Positions 1 to 3,837 of a stretch of DNA of 5,156 nucleotides are shown piece by piece. Each line of letters starts with the position of its first letter. Position 1 is the stretch's first letter. Position numbers and translations under genes: made by a program. The notes beneath the pieces are model-generated. The model was not told where the DNA came from, did no database searches, and was given only the letters and a program-made list of their open reading frames with translations. The stretch is from Caldifarciminota bacterium (GTDB lineage: Bacteria > Hydrothermota > Tepidihabitantia > SM23-42). The stretch is from positions 1 to 5,156 of the forward strand of contig JAGMEL010000130.1 of assembly GCA_023128195.1 (NCBI GenBank), written 5' to 3'.

Positions 1-22
1 GCTGAAACAAGTTCAGCATGAC
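1..22 (-). repeat. Palindromic repeat, GTCATT...AATCTC superfamily, cut by the window edge
   Basis: Read on the minus strand this begins GTCATGCTGAAC, followed by TTG and TTTCAGC. It has the same plan as the 27-nt repeats at 3217-3243 and 3693-3719: a GTCAT lead, a CTGAAC arm, a short loop and a complementary arm. On the plus strand the arms are gctgaa (1-6) and ttcagc (12-17). The expected AATCTC-type end would lie to the left of base 1, so the copy is cut by the window edge. It lies just upstream of the pruA promoter, in the opposite orientation to the other copies. Confidence 0.6.
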
Positions 23-67
23 AACTTACGCTGAATTAGCCTTTTTCAGAAATCTATTCTATTCTCC

Positions 68-95
68 TTGACTTTATTTATTGTCTGATTATAAT
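68..95 (+). promoter_or_regulatory. Sigma-70-type promoter of the pruA-glnA operon
   Basis: A -35 box TTGACT (68-73) and a perfect -10 box TATAAT (90-95) are separated by 16 nt. Transcription would be expected to start near 102-103, which gives a leader of only about 12 nt. That leader consists largely of the Shine-Dalgarno-like AAGGGGG (104-110) ahead of the ATG at 115. The promoter upstream of the restriction-modification gene has the same form (CCTTGACTTT, 16-nt spacer). No operator or riboswitch fits in so short a leader. Confidence 0.8.
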
Positions 96-114
96 ACGCT
101 GTAAAGGGGGTCAG

Positions 115-1734
115 ATGAAACCGTTCAGAACTGAAAAATATAATGATTTTACCAAACCTGTAATCAGGAAAAAGATGGAAAAAGCCCTTGCCTATGTTGA
201 ATCTCAATTTGGCAGAGAATATAGTATTATCATAGGTGGTAAAAGGATTAGATTAGATAAAAAATTCCGTTCATACAACCCTTCAAAAAAGGGTGAAATT
301 GTTGGTACATTTCAGGAAGCAGATATAGAGACCGCTGATAAGGCAATGGAAATCGCCTTGGAAACATTCAAATCCTGGCGCTATACACCGGCTAAAACCA
401 GGGCAAACTATTTATTTAAAATAGCCAATATTATGCGAAAGAGGCGGTTTGAACTGGATGCCTGGATGGTTTTTGAATCTGGTAAAACCTGGCTTGAGGC
501 AGATGCAGATGTTGCTGAGGCAATTGATTTTTGTAATTATTATGCACATGAGGTTCTAAGATATGATAAAGGCCCAAAACTGCATGAATTCCCGGGTGAA
601 CATAATGAACAGGTCTATATCCCACTCGGTGTTGGTCTGGTAATTGCACCATGGAATTTCCCTCTTGCAATCTTATGTGGTATGACAAGTGCGTCATTTG
701 TCACTGGCAACACCGTAATCATGAAACCATCTGAAGATTCTCCTGCCATTGCAGCCAAGTTCATGGAAATTATAGAACAAGCAAAAGTACCAATAGGTGT
801 AGTAAATTTCTTAACAGGTCACGGTAAACCAGCTGCTGATTATTTAGTAAGGCATCCTAAAGTAAGATTCATCACGTTCACAGGATCAAAGGCAGTTGGT
901 CTTTACATTGTTGAACAAGCAGGAAAAACACAGCCTGGTCAGATATGGATAAAAAGGGTAATCGCTGAAATGGGCGGTAAGGATTTCATAATCGTCGATT
1001 CAGAAGCAGATATTGACAGTGCAGTAAATGGTGTCAGGGCATCTGTATATGGGTTGCAAGGACAGAAATGTTCTGCCTGTTCACGATTGATACTTGACGA
1101 CAGCGTATATGATAAATTTATGAAGAAATTTATTCCTACGGTTGAAGCAATAAAGATAGGTCCTGTAAAAAATTATGAAAATTATCTGGGACCTGTGATA
1201 AGTGAAACAGCATATAATTCAATCTTAGAATACATTAAGATTGGGAAATCTGAAGGAAATCTCATTTGTGGTGGCGAACCAGGTCCAGGCAATGGTTGGT
1301 TTATTCAACCAACTGTGATTGTTGATATTGAAGCGCACCACAGAGTTTTCCAGGAAGAGATCTTTGGTCCGGTATTGGCAGTTACCCGAGCACGAAATTT
1401 TGACCATGCAATAGAACTGGCAAACGACTCTGTATACGGGCTTACTGGAGCAGTATATACAAAAAATCCTGAGAAAATAGAAAAGGCAAAGAGAGAGGCG
1501 TTTGTTGGTAACCTCTATATTAACCGCAAATGTACTGGCGCTCTGGTCGGCATCCAGCCGTTTGGCGGATTCAATATGTCAGGTACCGACTCCAAGGCGG
1601 GCGGGCCAGACTACCTGCTTCTCTTCACCCAGGCGAAATCCATATGTCAGTATATCGGCAAAAAAACAACGAAGAAGAAGGTAAAAAAGACAACCAAGAA
1701 AAAGGTTAAGGCAAGACGAAAAAAGCGGAGATAA
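115..1734 (+). CDS. pruA: L-glutamate gamma-semialdehyde (1-pyrroline-5-carboxylate) dehydrogenase with Lys/Arg-rich C-terminal tail
   Basis: This NAD(P)-dependent cytosolic aldehyde dehydrogenase oxidises glutamate semialdehyde (from P5C) to glutamate, the last step of proline and ornithine/arginine catabolism. The 539-residue protein shows the aldehyde dehydrogenase fold throughout. PWNFP (179-183) contains the oxyanion-hole Asn181. MKPSEDSP (203-210) and FTGSKAVG (255-262) bind the cofactor. EMGGKD supplies the general-base Glu285, GQKCSACSR (316-324) the catalytic Cys319, and EEIFGPV lies at 414-420. The signature PFGGFNMSG...KAGGPDYL (482-501) is typical of the P5C dehydrogenase family rather than generic aldehyde dehydrogenases. 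Monofunctional relatives are about 515 residues long, so the body ends near Gly515 and residues 516-539 are an added basic tail. The ATG at 115 follows AAGGGGG by 4 nt and a promoter at 68-95. glnA starts 3 nt after the stop, so the two are probably co-transcribed. There is no proline dehydrogenase domain, so this is not a bifunctional PutA. The symbol rocA would be equally acceptable. Confidence 0.93.
   Translation: MKPFRTEKYNDFTKPVIRKKMEKALAYVESQFGREYSIIIGGKRIRLDKKFRSYNPSKKGEIVGTFQEADIETADKAMEIALETFKSWRYTPAKTRANYLFKIANIMRKRRFELDAWMVFESGKTWLEADADVAEAIDFCNYYAHEVLRYDKGPKLHEFPGEHNEQVYIPLGVGLVIAPWNFPLAILCGMTSASFVTGNTVIMKPSEDSPAIAAKFMEIIEQAKVPIGVVNFLTGHGKPAADYLVRHPKVRFITFTGSKAVGLYIVEQAGKTQPGQIWIKRVIAEMGGKDFIIVDSEADIDSAVNGVRASVYGLQGQKCSACSRLILDDSVYDKFMKKFIPTVEAIKIGPVKNYENYLGPVISETAYNSILEYIKIGKSEGNLICGGEPGPGNGWFIQPTVIVDIEAHHRVFQEEIFGPVLAVTRARNFDHAIELANDSVYGLTGAVYTKNPEKIEKAKREAFVGNLYINRKCTGALVGIQPFGGFNMSGTDSKAGGPDYLLLFTQAKSICQYIGKKTTKKKVKKTTKKKVKARRKKRR
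1660..1731 (+). other. Lys/Arg-rich C-terminal tail of PruA, containing a tandem KKTTKKKV repeat
   Basis: Codons 516-539 encode a tail in which 17 of 24 residues are Lys or Arg. The octapeptide KKTTKKKV occurs twice in tandem (1660-1683 and 1684-1707), followed by a short Arg/Lys-rich end. Four of the eight codon pairs differ, all synonymously (for example acg/acc and gta/gtt). The peptide repeat has therefore been kept while the DNA diverged, which argues against a very recent slippage event. The composition resembles histone-H1-like and other polyanion-binding tails. Binding to DNA, RNA or another acidic partner is an inference only. Confidence 0.8.
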
Positions 1735-1737
1735 TCT

Positions 1738-3057
1738 ATGACAATAAACCAGATCTTCCGAACCATACGCAAAGACAAAATTCAATTCATCGACCTTTGG
1801 TTTTCAGATATTTTGGGGTCGGTAAAAAATGTTACTATCCCGGTTCGGGAAATGAGCAAGGCATTAAAAGAGGGTATCTGGTTTGATGGTTCATCAGTCG
1901 AAGGATTTGGCAGGATTTTCGAAAGCGATATGTACCTCAAACCCGACCCGACAACCTTTGCGGTTATTCCCTGGATCGAGGAACGTACCGCGCGGTTCAT
2001 CTGTGATGTTTACTCACCAGATCATAAACCTGCGCCCGTTGACCCGCGTGACGTTTTAAAGAATAACCTTAAGTTGCTAAAAAGAAAAGAAATGGAATAC
2101 TATGTCGGCGCCGAACTTGAATTCTACCTTTTCCGGCGCGATGATAACACCGTGCTTCCCCTACCACATGACCGGGTCGGTTACTTTGACCTGGGTGGTG
2201 ATCTAGCTTTGCGCATAAGAAAAAAGATGTGCGAGCGGCTCCAGGAATTCGGTATTGAATTTGAAGCTGGACATCATGAAGTTGGTCAGGGCCAGCACGA
2301 GATTGACCTCCATTACACCGATGCCCTTAAACTAGCTGACAATATCCTAACCGCACGCATGATTATCAAAAAAGTAGCCGAGGAATATCATTTATATGCG
2401 ACATTCATGCCAAAGCCAATATTCGGCGCTGCAGGAAACGGTATGCACATACACCAGAGTATCTTTAAAGGCAAGAAGAACCAGTTCAGTAATCCAAAAG
2501 ACACTTATGGTCTGAGCAAGCTGGCATACAATTATCTTGCTGGTCTACTCAAGTATATCAAAGAGATATGTACTATCACATCGCCGCTTGTAAATTCCTA
2601 TAAACGGCTTGTTTCTGGCTTTGAGGCACCCGTTTATATATGCTGGGGCAGAATGAACCGCTCGGCATTAGTGCGTGTGCCCAGAATCAGTAAGAATAAT
2701 TTTGATAGCGTCAGAATAGAATTACGTTCCTGTGATCCTTCGGCAAATCCCTATTTGCTTTTTGCCTCTGTACTCAGAGCAGGTCTTGAAGGAATAAAAA
2801 ATAATCTAAAACCGCCAAAACCTGTAGAGGAAAATGTCTATAAAATCAAATCTGATATTTTAAAGGATAAAGGAATCGGCCTTTTGCCCCGTTCTTTATG
2901 GGAAGCATTAGAATACTATAATAGAAGTAAGGTTGCAAAAAGCGCACTCGGGGATGTATTATTTCAACGATACTACGATATCAAGCTGAAAGAATGGGAC
3001 GACTACTCTATTCAGGTCTCAAAATGGGAGCATGATAAATACTTAGAGCTCTATTAA
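1738..3057 (+). CDS. glnA: Type I glutamine synthetase (short, alpha-type)
   Basis: It catalyses ATP-dependent glutamate plus ammonia to glutamine, as a cytosolic dodecamer in this family. The 439-residue protein has an N-terminal beta-grasp domain (about 1-100) with DGSSVEGFGRI (50-60), which includes the Arg59 position tied to feedback control in Bacillus-type enzymes. The catalytic domain follows. GAELEFYLF gives metal ligands Glu126 and Glu128, HHEVGQGQHEID (179-190) gives Glu181 and Glu188, and NGMHIHQS gives His237. NSYKRLVSGFEAP (286-298) holds Arg290 and the flap Glu296, and RIELRSCDPSANPYL (326-340) holds Glu328 and Arg330. The length and the ENVYKIK...GIGLLPRSL segment fit the alpha group. 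This group lacks the roughly 25-residue insertion and the adenylylation loop of enteric enzymes, so feedback rather than adenylylation is expected. The start is supported by GGAG at 1727-1730, seven bases upstream. It is co-transcribed with pruA, which supplies its substrate glutamate. All core residues are present, so glutamine synthetase is favoured over a gamma-glutamylpolyamine synthetase. Confidence 0.94.
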   Translation: MTINQIFRTIRKDKIQFIDLWFSDILGSVKNVTIPVREMSKALKEGIWFDGSSVEGFGRIFESDMYLKPDPTTFAVIPWIEERTARFICDVYSPDHKPAPVDPRDVLKNNLKLLKRKEMEYYVGAELEFYLFRRDDNTVLPLPHDRVGYFDLGGDLALRIRKKMCERLQEFGIEFEAGHHEVGQGQHEIDLHYTDALKLADNILTARMIIKKVAEEYHLYATFMPKPIFGAAGNGMHIHQSIFKGKKNQFSNPKDTYGLSKLAYNYLAGLLKYIKEICTITSPLVNSYKRLVSGFEAPVYICWGRMNRSALVRVPRISKNNFDSVRIELRSCDPSANPYLLFASVLRAGLEGIKNNLKPPKPVEENVYKIKSDILKDKGIGLLPRSLWEALEYYNRSKVAKSALGDVLFQRYYDIKLKEWDDYSIQVSKWEHDKYLELY

Positions 3058-3081
3058 GTGTGTTCTTCGAAACACACTTAA
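3054..3081 (+). terminator. Perfect 11-bp hairpin overlapping the glnA stop codon; possible operon-end element
   Basis: Arms ttaagtgtgtt (3054-3064) and aacacacttaa (3071-3081) pair perfectly around a 6-nt loop, cttcga. The TAA stop (3055-3057) lies inside the left arm. It is placed where an operon terminator or mRNA 3'-stabilising stem would sit. No T-tract follows, so it does not meet the standard intrinsic-terminator pattern. The stem is also AT-rich at its base. It may instead be a transcript-end protecting structure or another small palindromic element. Confidence 0.4.
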
Positions 3082-3086
3082 TAAAG

Positions 3087-3140
3087 CTCTTCGAGTAAGT
3101 CCGCCACACAGTGCGGCAGACGCATCGAGAAGATTACCTC
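3087..3140 (+). repeat. CTTCGAG...TCGAGAAG palindromic element, copy 1
   Basis: It starts ctcttcgag (3087-3095) and ends tcgagaag then attacctc (3125-3140). The same end sequences recur at 3290-3346 around a different centre. The self-complementary TCGA at 3091-3094 can pair with that at 3125-3128. The centre holds ccgc (3101-3104) and gcgg (3113-3116), which form an inner stem with loop cacacagt. A run of seven T (3141-3147) follows the element, so it might add to transcription termination after glnA. Confidence 0.5.
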
Positions 3141-3144
3141 TTTT

Positions 3145-3275
3145 TTTCCCTCTCCCTTGATGCTGTGTCCGCCTCAGGCGGAGAAGAGGGAAAGACCTGC
3201 CCCGAGCCCCGAAAGTGTCATTCTGAACTTGGTTCAGAATCTCTTTGGTATTCAGTATTGTTTTAGGGTGAGGGT
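3145..3275 (+). repeat. Composite repeat, copy 1: pyrimidine/purine-arm hairpin plus GTCATT...AATCTC unit
   Basis: A hairpin has arms tttccctct (3145-3153) and agagggaaa (3185-3193). It contains an inner perfect stem, tccgcc (3168-3173) with ggcgga (3177-3182). It is followed by a 51-nt block (3198-3248) that matches 3674-3724 at 48 of 51 positions by direct comparison. Within that block the 27-nt unit 3217-3243 contains a perfect 9-bp stem, attctgaac/gttcagaat, with loop ttg. A G-rich tail (gggtgaggg, 3266-3274) closes the unit and is imperfectly matched in copy 2. Confidence 0.75.
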
Positions 3276-3289
3276 GATTAAATAATTTA

Positions 3290-3346
3290 TCCTTCGAGAG
3301 AACCCCGCATTTTAATTAAAATCTGGGGTGAGTCGAGAAGTACCTT
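3290..3346 (+). repeat. CTTCGAG...TCGAGAAG palindromic element, copy 2
   Basis: It shares its outer sequences with 3087-3140: ccttcgag at 3291-3298, and tcgagaagtacct at 3333-3345 against tcgagaagattacct. Its centre is unrelated: acccc (3302-3306) pairs with ggggt (3325-3329) around a perfect 14-nt palindrome, attttaattaaaat (3309-3322). Conserved ends with replaced, still self-complementary centres suggest one repeat family with a variable middle. Confidence 0.5.
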
Positions 3347-3381
3347 AAAAAAACAGTTTTTTAAAACACCTTCCTTTTGTA

Positions 3382-3433
3382 AATGTAGTCGTCCAATTTA
3401 TTGGACCAATGTAGTCGCCCGATTCATCGGGCA
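3382..3433 (+). repeat. Two tandem 26-nt GTAGTCG hairpin units
   Basis: Unit 1 (3382-3407) and unit 2 (3408-3433) both begin aatgtagtcg. Each carries a perfect 7-bp stem with a 2-nt turn: gtccaat/attggac (3391-3397, 3400-3406) and gcccgat/atcgggc (3417-3423, 3426-3432). The two stems differ at two base pairs, and both differences are compensated on the opposite arm. A 13-nt fragment of the same unit recurs at 3610-3622 without its right arm. Confidence 0.75.
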
Positions 3434-3471
3434 TTTTATAAGCTGTTCAAAAAAACCACCTCTTGCCCATT

Positions 3472-3565
3472 ATCATTGCGAGCCCCGTTAAATAACAATT
3501 CCAGAAATGGCTAAACATTTTCCTGTAGATTTATTTAACGGGGCGAGCGCCAGCGAAGCAATCTC
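3472..3565 (+). repeat. REP-like repeat (CATTGCGAG...GAAGCAATCTC) split by an inserted element
   Basis: The left part, atcattgcgag (3472-3482), and the right part, cgccagcgaagcaatctc (3548-3565), join into an uninterrupted palindromic repeat if the bases between them and one copy of the CGAG duplication are removed. The attgc/gcaat outer arms and the AATCTC end match the plan of the copies at 3217, 3693 and 5016. The interruption is the 61-bp element at 3483-3543. Confidence 0.7.
3483..3543. mobile_element. 61-bp MITE-like element with 13-bp perfect terminal inverted repeats
   Basis: The ends ccccgttaaataa (3483-3495) and ttatttaacgggg (3531-3543) are perfect inverted repeats around a 35-nt AT-rich centre. 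CGAG flanks both sides (3479-3482 and 3544-3547), as expected for a 4-bp target-site duplication. It can be read as 5 bp, GCGAG, if the last G of the element is shared. The host sequence becomes an intact repeat when the element is removed. It has no coding capacity, so any mobility would depend on a transposase elsewhere. A simple long-stem hairpin is the alternative, but it would not explain the flanking duplication or the interrupted repeat. Confidence 0.65.
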
Positions 3566-3609
3566 AACACCCTCTTATGTCATTGCCACCCCCGCACTTT
3601 CACAAAAAG

Positions 3610-3622
3610 TGTAGTCGTCCAA
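3610..3622 (+). repeat. Fragment of the GTAGTCG hairpin unit
   Basis: Thirteen bases, tgtagtcgtccaa, are identical to the start of tandem unit 1 (3384-3396). The right arm of the stem is missing and is replaced by an A-run, so this is a truncated third copy. Confidence 0.5.
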
Positions 3623-3643
3623 AAAATCCTTTTCTTTCTCTTC

Positions 3644-3750
3644 TCCTCTCCCCTGGCGGGAGAGGATTAAGCTTGCCCTGAACCCCGAAAGTGTCATTCT
3701 GAACTTGGTTCAGAATCTCTTCGGAGCAGGTTTGTTTCAGAGATGAGGGG
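3644..3750 (+). repeat. Composite repeat, copy 2: purine-arm hairpin plus GTCATT...AATCTC unit
   Basis: It has the same architecture as 3145-3275. A 9-bp perfect stem, tcctctccc (3644-3652) with gggagagga (3658-3666) and loop ctggc, is followed by the 51-nt block 3674-3724. The 27-nt unit 3693-3719 holds the perfect stem attctgaac/gttcagaat. A G-rich end, gatgaggggg (3742-3751), parallels gggtgaggg in copy 1. Both copies look like a purine/pyrimidine repeat interrupted at the same place by the GTCATT-containing module. Confidence 0.75.
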
Positions 3751-3791
3751 GAATAAATATCCACCAACTTTTGAACAATTACAATTTTGCC

Positions 3792-3819
3792 TTGACTTTT
3801 GTTCTACATTATATAGAAT
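3792..3819 (+). promoter_or_regulatory. Sigma-70-type promoter of the restriction-modification gene
   Basis: A -35 box TTGACT (3792-3797) and a -10 box TAGAAT (3814-3819, five of six consensus bases) are 16 nt apart, the same spacing as the pruA promoter. Transcription would begin near 3826, leaving about 12 nt before the ATG at 3838. The only Shine-Dalgarno-like bases are AGG (3826-3828), which is weak. An ATG-TAA pair (3832-3837) lies immediately before the start codon. Confidence 0.65.
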
Positions 3820-3837
3820 TTAATCAGGTTAATGTAA

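Larger units (their letters stand above)
3058..3837. other. Gene-free repeat cluster between glnA and the restriction-modification gene
   Basis: About 780 nt carry no convincing coding region on either strand. Nearly all of the stretch can be assigned to short palindromic elements. These are the hairpin at 3054-3081, two CTTCGAG/TCGAGAAG elements, two composite pyrimidine-arm plus GTCATT repeats, two tandem 26-nt GTAGTCG hairpins with a third fragment, and a REP-like repeat split by a 61-bp insertion. Only 3434-3471 and about 3755-3790 lack an obvious assignment. The promoter of the next gene occupies 3792-3819. Confidence 0.75.

Noticed and set aside
431..697. Antisense open frame of 88 codons inside pruA
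   Set aside because: It is a shadow of the well-supported dehydrogenase on the other strand, with no ribosome site or recognisable protein.
1502..1684. Alternative-frame open stretch near the pruA end
   Set aside because: It overlaps conserved aldehyde dehydrogenase motifs (PFGG...GGPDYL) in the true frame, and its translation has no family features.
1579..2000. Antisense open frames spanning the pruA-glnA junction and the glnA start
   Set aside because: Both lie opposite highly conserved coding sequence and lack start signals.
1738..3057. Gamma-glutamylpolyamine synthetase (PuuA-type) instead of glutamine synthetase, given the neighbouring aldehyde dehydrogenase
   Set aside because: The ammonia and glutamate-site motifs and the alpha-type C-terminal segment are standard. 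The neighbour is a P5C dehydrogenase, not a PuuC-type enzyme.
3345..3364. AT-only hairpin ttaaaaaa/ttttttaa as a terminator
   Set aside because: The stem is A/T only and no gene ends close to it, so neither direction makes a convincing terminator.
3579..3586. GTCATTGC half-repeat after the interrupted REP-like unit
   Set aside because: Only eight bases match and no complementary right arm follows, so it cannot be told from chance.
3058..3837. CRISPR array
   Set aside because: The repeats are irregularly spaced, belong to several families and are mostly self-palindromic. There are no regularly sized unique spacers.
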